Shown here: one piece after another, positions 48,008 to 60,413 of the stretch | Layout: every line of letters starts with the position of its first letter | Numbering within the stretch: the stretch's first letter is position 1 | Assembly: GCA_030762175.1 (NCBI GenBank) | Contig: CM060842.1 | Coordinates: forward strand, 45,292,001-45,356,000 | Source of the DNA: Metallyticus violacea | Lineage: Eukaryota > Arthropoda > Insecta > Mantodea > Metallyticidae | Length of the DNA: 64,000 nucleotides | Direction: 5' to 3' | Program-made: the position numbers and the translations under genes | Notes under the pieces: model-generated | What the model saw: only the letters and a program-made list of their open reading frames with translations | What the model was told of the DNA's origin: nothing | The model's database searches: none

Positions 48008-49916
48008 TGTCAAGCCGAAATTTCTTCTCTTTTGTGACCCGCTAAATTTAATCCAATCGAAAATTTTGATATCTCAAGCTTAACAAATGGAGCTGTGGAA
48101 CTGAAAGAAGTTTGAAAGTGTGAAGAAGCACGCATTCATTTTATAACTTTGCAAGCTACTAAGGAATATGTAATGTACATAATTATTGTTTCTCCTGAAA
48201 GATATAGACAAAATATCTTTAAAACATACTTTAGAAATAGTACGAAAAAATGCAACTAATGTTTTATTTTAAAAATAGATTTTAAAGGAAAAGAAAATCG
48301 ATTATAATGTTTGGAGTAGACTTTTGTTAGCAGGAAGTGTTCTTCGTAATAGACACTACTTCCGAACTTCCATAGCAAAAATGGAAAATATATGAACAGG
48401 GGTGTTTTAACAATTATTGTTCGTGATGTATAAAAAATTCAATGTATTGAGAAATGTTTTTATTATTGATAGAGGTTTTTTCCCTCTCTCTTACAAGTAG
48501 AAGGTTACATTTATGTAGCGAAATAGGAGTCTTGATTAATGTGTCATTGCATATCCATCACTAGCCGCAGCTGCAACAGTGCATAGCATGCAAAGCGAAG
48601 ATAACTTCCAAACGTGTCATCACAGAGCACAATAAATAAAGTACCGTTGGGAGAGATGGCAACTGGCGCCTATCATAAAATATTTTTTCAGTACTTCAAT
48701 TAAGAAATCTCCCTTTTCCAGCATTGCAATAGAGTAAGGGTAAATAGTATCATAGCGTACTTAAAACAGAATAATATTAAGTATGGCAGTATGATGCGAA
48801 AGATTGAATATATTATAAAAGTTTTCAAAATTTTCTTTGAATGCAACAATTTTTGTTTCTTTGTTTGTTTTTATTTTTGTTTTTTTGTTTTTTTTTTTTT
48901 TCTCAGGAAGGATACAAATGCAAAAGCAAAGATTAACATTCATTCAGGAGGACTTACTTAAGACTGATAATATATAAGGGCTGAAAATTCCAATTAATAA
49001 TATGGAATATTAGGAAATTTCGAAAGTTTTCCTGTATTTTCGTTTCAATGCCGAAATGTTCATTATATTCTTAGAAAAGATTCATATGCAATATTAAAGC
49101 ACAAATATTCTTACTTACAGACTCTTCTAATGTATAAGTTAAAGTAAAAATTTAAACACTTTTAAGATGCGATAAAGTGGGGAAATTAGAAAGATTTTCC
49201 TATCTATTTCTTTTAATGCATGCTTTTTTTCCCGGAAAGATTCATATTTTAAAATGGGCTCCCGAAAGACTGTTTAGTTTTGCAAATCCCTTTGTTAGGA
49301 CCTGCTTAACTGTAACACCACTTCTTGGTACAAAAATAAAACACTTTTACTACCATCTTCAAGGAACAAAAAATCAAATTTCTTCACAAGTTTTTATTTC
49401 GTTTATTTTTCTGTATAAATTAAATAAAATATCAAATTTGTAATTTTATGCTTATATTCTCCAAGGTAAGGCCGAGTGGAGAGAACGATTAACTTTAAAT
49501 TTTGAATTGGGTCTTTTAAAAGTCTTATCAAACTTTAACATTATATTGGCAAAAAATAACCGTTTTGTTGATTAATAAGTCGCAAGCCATGATTTTACAT
49601 GACCTTTAAATGCGAAGCAATAGAAATCTCTCAAAATCTGAACAAATTTAACACAATATATTGGTCATTAAGGGAATTTGTCCACAAATTTGTAGAAACT
49701 GGTTTTAATAAGAAATATGGAAGACAATTTATCGTATATTTGAATCTCTCCTAACAAAAATAAAGTTTTATCGTTTTCTGGTTTTGTTAACGGAAAACCT
49801 TTCGCGTTCACTTAAAGTGCGAGCTCTAATTGGTAGTGTTTGCACTCAAAGAAAGTGACAAGCGGAAAATTACTTTAATTGATATTTATTGTCTCTTTTG
49901 CTGCATTGGTCTCCCC
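48008..49916. other. AT-rich non-coding stretch
   Basis: No gene recognised. A T-rich run with interspersed G lies near 48855-48902. Confidence 0.5.
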
Positions 49917-50147
49917 CCGGAGTCTCTGGGTTGTAGAGTGAATTCTATAAGTGTAAGTGTGTAGGAATGAATGAAATGAATTAATAATGGCACAAGTGAG
50001 CTCAGAGTCCTTGGCACCTTAAAGCTATCTGGTGGCATTTACATTCTCGGGGCGAGGAAAAACTACAACAAAAATTTTATCCGAGATTCGAACCTCGAAC
50101 GTCCGATTAGTGGTCGCGAACGCTACCACTAGAACACGAAGGCGGTC
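49917..50147 (-). mobile_element. SINE family D, second copy
   Basis: On the minus strand: head 'accgccttcgtgttctagtg' 'gtagcgttcgcgaccactaatcgg' (given in two parts), a good B box 'gaggttcgaatctcgg', then 'gtagtttttcctcgcccc', 'aatgtaaatgccaccagata', and a 3' part with 'attaattcatttcattcatt' followed by 'cctacacacttacactta'. The A and B boxes fit a tRNA-derived Pol III promoter. The match to the 47.65 kb copy at both ends defines the family. Confidence 0.75.
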
Positions 50148-51872
50148 TTGAAATAAGTGTGCAAGCTAAACCAGAGAACGGCGGATATATTTCCAATGTT
50201 TTGTAAAACCCAAACCTCATATCTGCTCAACACAACACTTTTTTTCTTTCCTTTCTCAATTATAATATTTATATCGCTTTAAAAGTTGAAGTGACATTTG
50301 AAAGACTCTATAGAACATTTGGCTGAGTATCACGAAACATAACGATGACTGCCATAATGTTAGCGAGACAGCAGGCGCTGCCATTGGTTCTTTCCACTCT
50401 GCTGTTCGCTGGGAACGTAATGTAACTGTATTGCCTCAGCTTTTACCTAATTCCGTGAAGAGCATAGTCAAAGCAGCTGGATTCTTATAGAATCACTTAA
50501 ATGATCTTTCATTTGTAGCTGGAAATGAATATGGTTCGCAATGTGTCGAGTACAGTTTATATGAGGTAAGGTGTAAAGTGCAACACATATCTCATCTTCC
50601 GTGCAATCTTATCATTTCGCAAACCGGACAGCTGGAGTTTCAGCTCAGTAGGAGCATTTGGTTCGAAGCTTGAACGTCAAAGCCCCTCTCGAGTACAGAA
50701 ACCACAATCTCCAAGGTCGTGAGGTCGGTGAGAACTACAAGCTCAGCATTGCACAGGAATGACCGACCGTCAGATTAATGTACAGGAAGACGAGATGAAA
50801 GGGAAAGATCAAAATGGAGAGTGCAGTTGGAATGAAAATGGGAAAACCCTGGAAAAGCTATAAATTCCATTTCGGTCACAAAAAATGACACCCCAAAGCT
50901 CCGCAGTAAGTAGCCTATTATCAGAACGAGTACCGAGTAAATTCATACCTACTGCATGTCGTGTGTACGTGGATGTTCGTTCTTCCAGGGATTCGAGAGC
51001 TTATGTAATGAACTGGAATCAATTACTTAATTGGTATTGCTCGTAACTAAAAGTATTAACTTTTGATCTATAAGCAGGGGTACTTTTAAAGTTGCTCTTT
51101 CATAAAAATTAATATTTAATTAAAACAGACTCATTGTTTATAAAAGAATTGCGTTCAATCATCCCATGACACTTGCTTCAGTTACCCTGCAGTGCTAGGT
51201 TTGTTTCAAAATGCTACAAATCAAAGTGCAGCATTGTTTTAGAATGTTTTGTACTATCAGCTTCCATACGAATCGTTTTTAAAACTTGTCAATTTCTGAA
51301 TTATTAGGTTGTGAGAGGTTGTATAAGTTTGAATGGAGAAGGAAACTGGTAGAAATAAATGACATTAACACTGACAAAGATAAAGGGAGATATGTCATTT
51401 GTTAGGGGATATTTATGCAAAGCGTCAGAGTACAAAATAAATAAAATAGAAAGAGAAAATAATATGGTGATTGAGATTCTGCTTCTGTACAATGTTTGAA
51501 GTTTGAAGGCTTAATTATTTTTACTTTTATACAACTTATTACTAATAGCACGTACACAATATTAGGCACTTTAGTTCATAACGAATTCTAATATGTGGCA
51601 TAGGAGGAGTTCGAAGTGGTATTCTGTCTGCAGTCACATATCTCTTGTCATTTGTAATTAGATTATATACTCTCAACAGCTCTGCTTCCGTAGCATTTGC
51701 AATGTCAGCTCTGATATTATCAAGTTCCTCTACACTACAGTAAAGAGGTTATTCCTATATACATGTTTTCTCTGTTTTAGCAGTAATATTTTGTACACTA
51801 CAGTAAACCAGCCTGTATTGACTTGAGTTAAACCTTGTCTTGTCAAAGCAAACCGCCACTGTCAATGTACTA
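50148..51872. other. Non-coding stretch
   Basis: No gene recognised. A weak tRNA-like piece near 50640 ('cagctcagtaggagca') is noted under rejected items. Confidence 0.5.
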
Positions 51873-52280
51873 GCGATTGAAATAATCGAAATAAAACAAT
51901 CGATTATGTTTTATTCGATTTTTCGATTATTCTGTAAACAATTTGGTTTTTTAATGAATCGATTTTTTGCCCGAATAAAGGAAAATTTAGATGAAAGTAA
52001 TGTTTGTTCTTTGGAATGAAAATGTGCATGGTGTAACCTACACACAACATGCACAGCATATTATGAGATTATTGTAAATTCAGGCTTATGAGTTAGTAAA
52101 AAATACGTACTCAAAACATCTGCAGTGTATTAGATAATCGTTTTAAATTTATCTCGCAAGTATCATTTGACCACATAATCAGTGTAGCTTGGAGGTCGCG
52201 GTTATAGCACGAAATAATCGAATGTCGATTATTAAACCAACCAATTATTTTTTTCGAATGAAAGCAATCAATTGTTTTCA
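51873..52280. mobile_element. Candidate non-autonomous DNA element with TCGATTA-rich ends
   Basis: Two clusters of AATCGATTA/TCGATTA-like motifs face each other. The left cluster (51873-51962) contains a hairpin with arms aatcgaaataaaaca / tgttttattcgatt. The right cluster (52211-52275) has 'ataatcgaatgtcgattatt'. The outermost 'gattgaaataatcgaaa' on the left resembles the inverted 'gattgctttcattcgaaa' on the right. Such subterminal motif arrays are typical of small DNA transposons. No clear target duplication was found and the borders are approximate. Confidence 0.35.
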
Positions 52281-52599
52281 AACATGACCTAAATCTAAAA
52301 GTATATTCCAGATGAATGATTTAAATGTAGATTTGATTAAAAGTTAAGTATTTTATACTTATTTAATTATTTGAAAATCAAAATAAAAAATATAATGGTA
52401 CTTGTTCTGTTGCTCACCTGAGTGTCTCCCGTGAGGGAGGTTTAAACTAAATGGGAAAATTTCATATAATCTTATTTCCGGACGGCGGGCAGAAGAACAG
52501 GTGGTAAGCCAATCGCCTCCAACTGCATGTAACAAGGAACTAAGGTATTACTTGGACGTGAAACAACCTATAATATTGTCCAACGTCCTTTTTTCTTAT
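52281..52599. other. Non-coding stretch
   Basis: No feature recognised. Confidence 0.45.
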
Positions 52600-52752
52600 G
52601 GTATGGAATTCTTTAATGTGCCGTAAGTCTATGACACGGGACCCATAGCTTTAAGGCATTTCCAAAGGACTTACGGTTGAGATTTTTACGCCCTAAAAAT
52701 CTATTCACCTCGGCCGGATTTGAACCCGCGAACCTTGATTCCAAAGGTGATA
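52600..52752 (-). mobile_element. SINE family B, 5' part, minus strand
   Basis: On the minus strand the B box 'gggttcaaatccggccgagg' and body segments 'tttttagggcgtaaaaatct', 'ctatgggtcccgtgtcatag' and 'cttacggcacattaaagaat' are present. The A-box end is replaced by unrelated sequence and the 3' half is missing. Confidence 0.75.
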
Positions 52753-54254
52753 AATATGATAGAAAATGCTTTATTGTATCTTAATTACGTGCACTTAATA
52801 ATCAACCTTATTATAATCAAAATAATTACTGGTTAAAGATATACTGTAAAAACAAGTTATCTTCCCCTACATTAAGAGTGAGTATACATTCAGAAACCGG
52901 ACAATTATTTTACACACTGTATGTGTTTATTTTTGTAATAGTATAATTAAAATATATCTTATACATCGCCATTATTAACAAGCAATATTAAAACCGAATG
53001 AAATTATTGAGTAAAAACATTCTGTTGTATTCTTTCACTATCATTTACCAACCGATAGAGAGGCTCATTTGAATTTCCCATCACTAAATGAACCTCCTGG
53101 ATAATGTATTTTTAGTGATGAGGCATGGGTACATCCATTGTCAGAACAACTCACAATCCACACGTCTTAAATGAATCGCCGCTGCACTCACAGAAGCCAA
53201 GAGTTTGATGAGCGTTTTTTGTTTACGTAACCTTGACAGTCGGGCATGCGAGTATTGTCAATAGTTGAATTATAGTGTATAGTATCGTGATGTGCACGAT
53301 AAAATGCTCGCACTGTATTTAAAAATGTATTTGATCGGAAACATTAAATATATTAATAAGGTTTTTGAGCGCTGCTGTGCATATATTCTTGAATATGTTA
53401 ATTTCGGCAGTCGCATTTAATTCCAAATGTCATGTTTAATGATTTGATGGAAAATTATACGGACAGAGATAAACCGAGGAATGTCCTATATTATTGGCCA
53501 GCAATTTAACAATCAACAATAGAACCGCATGTATTTAGTGGTTTGTATTGCTTTAAAATATCGCGTCCTGTGCGTTCGCGCGTGCGTGGATATGGATTAG
53601 CTCACCGTTTAGTGCATACGAACGAAAATTTCCGCATTTGTTGTCAAATGCTCGCGTATATTAATTTTTTGTGGGTGCTATTTATTCCCGTCGAGGTAAT
53701 TGGAATCAAATTGCCGTAGCTTTTTGAATGAATAATTAATTATACATGTATGGTAACATGCCTGATGCTGAAAGTATGACGAATGAAAATGGTGCATAAT
53801 TTACTGATTGGGACCTTCGTTAGCGCAGCAAAAATAATAATTTGACGCGCTTTAATTCGGCCTTTGTCTGTAATTTCAGCGAGAAATGTTTTATTAAGCG
53901 TTTCTTATTTGTAGCGCGCGAAATCAGAGGAGGGCGGGTGTATGGTAACTGTGCAAGTGCTTGATTACCCATCAAGACGGCGAGTAATCTCTTTAGTAGA
54001 ATTCCAGTCATTGATTTCGTCTTTAGAGAGTCATATATATTGGTTCCTTAAAAATAAAGAGAAAGATAAAGCGAAATATAATCATTTTGCTCCCATGTTC
54101 ATCTTTCTTACATAATATATCTAGGGCAATATGTAATAAATGTCTTTCTGTACACTAATATTATCGCACATCCACAAATTGGTATTACACGTGTCATTAA
54201 AATTGCACATTCAGCTATGCATCAGTAGTTATCACTTCTTATTTTAAAACACGT
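52753..54254. other. Non-coding stretch
   Basis: No gene recognised. A frame at 53820-54011 has no domain. Confidence 0.45.
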
Positions 54255-54965
54255 GTTTAATACGAGAGCGAATCAAATATAAACCGGGTATTTTATTTAA
54301 CTGCATGTGGGTACTACGAAGCGAAATACGCGCCGGAGTTTCAGAATTATAGGGCAAATCGATTCTTTGGTCCCTTGCGCAACGCATATTAATTTTTGGC
54401 GCGCGAGGGCATAAACCCGGTCGAAAGGTTGCAAAAATTAAGAGCACAAAAGTTTCACAGAAGGTCGAGAAACTGTAGTCATCAATGTTAAGCTCGGACG
54501 AGTGTAACGGAAACAAACTTTCGGGATCTTATCGAGTATGGCCTACACTTGAAGATTTGTAATATTGCTTCTGAGATTGGCATAAATTATGAAGTGTTCA
54601 TTCCAACACTACAGATGACTTGCATAACTGAAACGTCACGACACAGTGGGTACCTCCATTTCTCACAGAGAATCTAAAGGTTGCACGTGTGGGAGCGTGT
54701 TACAGGCTTTTGGCTCAGACCGGGGAAGTGTTTTGCGATGAAATGTGGGTACATCAATGCACTTCTGACGAAGCAAGACGAGCATCGAATGGAGGAAAGG
54801 CGGGAGAATCCGCTCCTGTCAAAGCAAAAACTCATCTGTCAACTGGTAAGGTTCTGTTGACAGATTTTTGCCACTCTCAAGCCATTTTATTGGTCGATAT
54901 TCTTCGTGAACATCAAACAGTCATCACTACTTTATTGCTTCCAGTTTCTTATTGAAGCAAAGAGT
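54255..54965 (+). pseudogene. Mariner-like element, 5' two-thirds
   Basis: The left border has a terminal-repeat-like 'gagagcgaatcaaatataaa' ccggg at 54263. The coding relic follows mariner order across shifts: a helix-turn-helix piece (NIASEIGINYEVF near 54560), then VFCDEMWVHQCTS (first catalytic Asp kept; frame from 54689), GESAPVKAKTHLSTGKVLLT (residues about 39-58) and LLVDILREHQTV. These match the DExWVHHYTPE, 'P+K.K...S.GK' and 'LLVDFL.+G.T' blocks. The HxDNAxPH block and C-terminus are not recognised; a SINE lies about 50 bp downstream. Confidence 0.75.
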
Positions 54966-55016
54966 GCTTATTGGCAGGAAAAAAAGTCAATAACGGCTAC
55001 TAACAAAGCTGAAGAA

Positions 55017-55123
55017 GCCTCTGAGCAAAATTTGTCGGCCGTTTCACGCCCTGAATTGAATGGGACGCTGATAACCTGAGATGTTATAGAGCGTCCGTAA
55101 ATAAACAAAAAAAAAAAAAAAAA
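55017..55123 (+). mobile_element. SINE family B, 3' fragment beside or inside the mariner
   Basis: The last third of family B: 'gcctctgagcaaaatttgtc', 'gccctgaattgaatgggacg', 'ctgataacctgagatgttat' and 'gcgtccgtaaataaac' plus a 17 bp A tail. The flanks 'actaacaaagctgaag' and 'actaacaaggcatggaag' look like an imperfect target-site duplication. The 5' truncation is typical of LINE-mediated retroposition. Confidence 0.8.
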
Positions 55124-55849
55124 CTAACAAGGCATGGAAGCATCGTGCGTGACTGCTGGAATTAACTCCGCTCTTTCTTCGATAATGAGAGTTAAGAAGC
55201 TTCTATCTCTGGAAAAAAGTGTTTGTAAATCAAAAGTGTGTATAAAATAAGATTTATCCCATTTTTATTAAATTTGATTTCAATAAATAAGCAAAAAAAT
55301 ATTTTATTCAACTTCTTACGAAAAGAGTCGCCAAATGTTTCTATTCTGAAGCATGTCTGAAAATCACAGATAAATTCATGCACAATAAAATGTCATAAGT
55401 AAATGCCACACCAATTTGTGTCTTACAATTTAATCATTATCAGAAAACGTGCTCTTAGTAATTGTACAAAGGCACTTACTTCAACGATAAATAAGATTAC
55501 TTTGTACTTTCTTTAGAATGGGCAAGTTCCCAAGAAGCATTGTTAAAATAGTTCGGTTTTAGGTAATTAAGTTTAAAATAATTCTTAAATATTCGCATTT
55601 TGTGGCACTGGAGTTAGAAATTACTAAAACCCTCAATTATTACATAAAAATTGTTGGGATAAGCTACTTCGAGCAGTCCATTCTGTCATCAATGCAGTTT
55701 ATTTATTTCTAAATAACGTTATGGAGAGGCGTTTGGTACTTTAGTGTTCCTTGTTTGCATTTTGCCCTTTGGTACTTTCTAAAAGCTCTCGGCCCGATTC
55801 AGATATGTGTGAAGCAGGCCAAATTACTATTAGTTGTTAAGTACCGTCC
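55124..55849. other. AT-rich stretch between two mariner copies
   Basis: It may hold the undetectable 3' end of the first mariner. No feature recognised otherwise. Confidence 0.4.
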
Positions 55850-56935
55850 CTTAGATGGTATGCTGTAAAGTTTCAGACTCGTAACTGTAGTCACTTGTTT
55901 GTGACGATCGTTAAAACAAAATAGTATTAACATTTTCTACAAAATGGACAAAACTAAAATACCAACTGTGAAAAAGTACTTCGTTTTGAAGGATTTAACC
56001 CCAACAGAATACAGAATTAGTTAGATTCCGCATTAAAGGATTCTTCCCCTTTCATTTACGGCGGTTAAAAATTTGAATTTAAGCCTGGTCATACATCCAT
56101 TCAAAATGATAAGCTCTCAAAGCGTCCCAAAACTACTACGACCGACAAGAAGGTGACAAAAATTCACAATGGCGTACTTAATGAAGGTCGACTGAAGGTA
56201 AGCATTTGGCTGACATCTCAAATACGTCGTGTTCGCTACATTTTACACGAAGCTTCGATTGATGTCTGCCGCGTTTGTTAACGAACCAAAAACTCACTCG
56301 AATGAACTTTCGCAAGAGCGTTTAGACTTATTTGAACGCAATTCCAATGAGTCACTCCAAATTCTCATAACAGTAGATGAAACGTAAACTCATCACTACA
56401 CGCCAGAGACAACAAAGGATCCAAACACTGGGTGGCAAGAGGTGAAAGTGCACAAAAGAAAGCAAAAACGGTTCCATCTGCAGGAAAAGTCATGGCTACG
56501 GTTTTCTGGGATTTTCATAGTGTGCTGCTCATAAATTACTTCCAGAAGGACAGAACCACCGCCGGGGAGTATTTCGCTTCACTACTGAGCTAACTGAAGG
56601 ATGCTGAACGCCCACACCTTGCGAAAAAGAATAATTACGCAATAATCACGCTTTACATACATCTAGTATTGTTGCAAAACTGCATGACCTTCTCAAACCT
56701 GAAGAAATGACTGGGTGGACGAAGATTCACATAAAATGATGAGCTTGAAACTGAGACAGATGCTTACTTTTCACAGTTGGACAAATCTTATTTTACTGAG
56801 AGTATTATAAAGTTGAAAAATCGTATATTGATTTACAAGGTGACTATGTTGAAAATTAAAAAGAAACATTTCTCTTGAATTTTGTGTTTCCCTGGTCAGG
56901 CCGAGAAATTTTAGAACGCATCTTGTACATAGATA
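55850..56935 (+). pseudogene. Mariner-like element, nearly full-length but decayed transposase
   Basis: The start codon is probably 55944 (MDKTKIPTVKKYFVLKDLTP). Domains follow in order: first HTH; KLSKRPKTTTTDKKVTKIHN linker at about 56110; second HTH (NGVLNEGRLKV); VDET at 56373-56384 with the first catalytic Asp (56376-56378), then a stop in place of the usual Trp, then THHYTPET; AKTVPSAGKVMATVFWDFHS with the second Asp; DAERPHLAKKNN, after which the HxDNAPAHT block is scrambled; LETETDAYFSQLDKSYF and YKGDYVEN at the end. Intact copies of this group have about 345 codons; this one has about six breaks. 'ggtcaggccgagaaatttta' near 56894 may be the right terminal repeat. Confidence 0.85.
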
Positions 56936-56971
56936 GTAGTAAACTGTTTCAACATATCCATTAGAATAAAA

Positions 56972-57014
<43 letters not shown>
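56972..57014. repeat. (AT)n tract
   Basis: AT dinucleotide run a few tens of bp past the right end of the mariner copy. Confidence 0.95.
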
Positions 57015-57018
<4 letters not shown>

Positions 57019-57957
57019 GATCAAGATCTTCGGCTTCAGAACATATATCTCAAAACAACTTATAATGAACAAAACAGTAGTTTAAATATTAAATATACTC
57101 ATCATTATCGAGTATCTTCTGTTGTCAACGTAATGAAAAATAATGAATTCCATAGTAAACTCTAGGGTCGGAAGCAAAAATTTCATTAAGTACAGTTTCT
57201 AGATCGACAAAGGTTCGCAATTTCGTCATCACCGATGATTATACAAAGAAAGAAGAAGTTAACCCGGCGGATTAGGTCGGTGCACTGCAATCTCCTAGCC
57301 AACACTGATATGGTTTCATGAGTGCAAACCTTAGCTACTAATGTTGTTTGTATTACGTAATGCAAAAGAGAACACATGCAAACTCCTTAGTTTTCAGTTT
57401 TTCATGGACCAGTTCCAGGCGGCTAGAGACGCGATGACATCGGCTGGCAGCAAACACAGAGCGTAAACTTTAGGTGCAGTGGTTTTGGTTATTTTGGGAT
57501 AGATTCTTGAGCTGTCAAACGATGAAGACTTCATGTCAGCATCGCAACCTTCTACTGACGTGACAAAAATGCAAAAATAAGCGTCAACTCGTGAGCGACT
57601 TTAAATATCCTCACAAGAAGATTTGCCTTAATAGTCGCTAAGAGAGCCTAATTATTCATTTTTGTTGTTTTTCCCATCCATGGTTCATCCTGAAACTTTG
57701 TACCATTGTTCATTCACAGCATCACCTGGCATATTTTCCAGCCCGCTGCAGTTGCACTGTCCCTCAGTTTAAATACAAAGCGCAACAACCTCTTATCTTC
57801 AAAATGCTCATGTTTGACAGCGCTTATCAATTTTTCCGAGTGTTCTACATTCATCCTACACTTGACGTTACCAACCGACAGCTTGCTGCGACTGAAGTCC
57901 CGAACGTAGCAAAGAAACCCGAGCTCCGCCCGATCATGTTAGTATGGAGTAATATAT

Positions 57958-57984
57958 GTGTGTGTGTGTGGGGGGGGGGGGGTG
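57958..57984. repeat. (TG)n followed by poly(G)
   Basis: Short TG repeat running into about 12 G; the G run is unusual in such AT-rich DNA. Confidence 0.9.
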
Positions 57985-58400
57985 TTAATGTTCTTTTTTT
58001 TTTTTTTGTTAAAGTTAAACTAACCTAACCTATGAAAAAGTAATATTATATTAAGAACAGTGTATACAAATTGTGAAGATTACAAGAGAGAAAACATGAT
58101 TGCATGTGAGGAGAAGAAGAAAAAGAAGAAAATATTACCCAACCAACTGAGCTAACAAGGCCGTATAGTACCCAGTGAGGAAATTATTAACCGAAAGCGA
58201 ATATAATGCGCCATCAAATGTAATGCGCACCCCAAATTTGAAACTTACATTTAAAAAATTAGGCATATTGTTGTACGGCTTCTTAGAGATAAGCCGCTCG
58301 CTTCATAAAACAATCAGAAGATAAGTGAACTATTGTTACATCTTGGAGCACGTAGGACAAAATCCATCACTCATGTTGTTGCCAGAGTAGTTGGCATAGG

Positions 58401-58404
<4 letters not shown>

Positions 58405-58442
<38 letters not shown>
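58405..58442. repeat. (AT)n tract
   Basis: AT dinucleotide run. Confidence 0.95.
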
Positions 58443-58444
<2 letters not shown>

Positions 58445-60413
58445 TATGGTGTCACTACTGTTCTTCCTCCTTTCATGTAGGAATTTCAAAACGTTTTCTT
58501 CATGTCAGGATGTGTTCCTTTGCGAGGGTCAGTTAATTTCTTCCTACTAGCTTTAGTTGCAAATAATGTCAATTTCTGTTGCCGCAAATGTTGCTCCTGG
58601 CTACATTGAACTCTCTTCCTGCCTTTCTGTTACTATTTTATCAGCATTAAAAATTACTTTACGCATGAAAGTAACATCATAAGATGTTCTTCTCTGTTTG
58701 CCCTCCATTTCGTGACTATCTACTGTTCAAACAATCTTTGCAATAATAGGCCAACAATAAATGTAACGAAGTCGAGAATTGCAGGAATGTATTATGACGT
58801 AATAAACGATGAATTTGAATGAAGTTACCGGAGAACTACGGAACGGTTTTGCACTCGAATCTAAAGCGATGCATAATTTTGAATACTACATTTGGACAAA
58901 AAGAAATGCATTAGATTCGCGTAAATACGCTGATTCCGACTACTAAAATTGTATCCAGTTGGCTTTCTTGGCTACCTTTCGGGACTTCAGCAGCAGCAAA
59001 CCGTCGGTTAGTAACGTAAATTCATCCTACCTCTTTATCAATCTAACAATTCGTTCCCCCTTAACTTTATTTGTTGGGCGTTTAATGGTTGCCAATTTCA
59101 AGCATCGCGAAAAATGGCGACAGAAAATTCTGAGATGGATAAATGTTTTGATGAAATGAGTTTGAAAGGACTCGCAAACATATGTAGTCCGTTCAGTCAT
59201 AGTCTTCCCTCTTAGCGTGCCTAGATTTTGTCATTTTGAGATTAGTGAGCTAAATTTTTTTGGCAGAATACTTTCCAGCGTCTGTTGAAATCAGGTAAGG
59301 CAAACTTGTTCCTGAATTTGCCCGTCAAGATTCAGTTCTTTTTCTCATTTCCTTACTTAGATGGGATGCTATTTTGTTGATTAAGGGATTTTTCCCCTGT
59401 TTCTTGTATCTGGAATGTTTTCTAGCGAGTTAAAAAGAGAAGCTTCGTCCTTCCTCTTCTTTTTGAAGTCTTTGCGATTGTCTTGATTGGGAGTGGTAAA
59501 ATTTTCTGAAAGGAAAAGGGAAGGTTGATGAAGATTACTAAGATGAACTTGAAGGAGATGGTTCAGTTGCTGTCAGGCCACCGTTTTTTTTTCTTTGTTT
59601 TTTTTACCTTCTGTTTTTTTTTTTTTTTTTAATATAAGACTGAAATAAGGCTGTCATCTATCTTGTTTGGGAGAATATTTTATTGACTTCTGCCAAATGT
59701 GAAGTTTCTGAAACATTCTTTACTATTCACTCCATATCCAAAAGTAGTAGCTTTAGGCTCTTGAAACCAATATCTCTTCCTGTTCTGATGTAAATAAAGG
59801 CTAGAATCTCCCTCCCTCCCCCCCCCCTCTCTCTCTGTCTGTTTCTTCTTTCGGTGTTTAATCTAGTTAATAGCTTTTTGGGGAAAGACGATTTCGTAAT
59901 TTTCATTACAAGAGGACGACGAATGTCCTTAATATTTTGCCATCTGTAGGGAAAAAAAAAATGTTTTATACACGCAGCGTTTACCCTATTTGAAAAGTAT
60001 TGTGATCCTTTAATTCGATTTTTTATTTTTATTTCGAAAGACTTGTCAACGCATCGGGGGTCCGGAAGACCACCTAACCCCTTGTATGAATGAATCGGCG
60101 ATTTGAACCACATTTTTGCAGAAATAAGTTGAAATATATATAATGTACAACAGAAAATATCGTGCATTAATTGTGGATCTAGCACCTGGTTAAAACTTCC
60201 ATTGGTACTTTAAAAAAAAAAAAAAATCCTAGACTAGTTTCCTTTATCAAATCATAGATGGCCTTGAATGCTCATTGTTTTATTGTTGTGTTGATAATAT
60301 CATTTGTTTACTTGTTCATTAGAGTATGTTGGTAAAATTGTTATTTATTATTGTTGTGGTCGGTTCCTGTAATGCATATTACAACCTTATTTGTTATTTT
60401 TGTGCTATTTATA

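Larger units (their letters stand above)
57015..60413. other. Non-coding stretch with simple repeats
   Basis: No gene recognised in over 3 kb. A 152-codon minus-strand frame (59727-60185) crosses a C/T-rich tract and has no domain. Simple repeats inside are (TG)n/poly(G) near 57958-57984, (AT)n near 58405-58442, T runs near 59586-59630 and a C/T tract near 59813-59838. Confidence 0.5.

Noticed and set aside
50640..50705. tRNA-like 'cagctcagtaggagca' with a nearby 'ggttcgaagc'
   Set aside because: A and B box spacing is too short and no second copy is found in the window.
58125..58175. Minus-strand tRNA-like A box ('ttagctcagttggttggg')
   Set aside because: No B box or stem structure follows; too little to call a tRNA or SINE.
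59727..60185. 152-codon minus-strand open frame
   Set aside because: It runs through a C/T-rich tract and an A run (Gly/Arg-rich translation) and has no recognisable domain.
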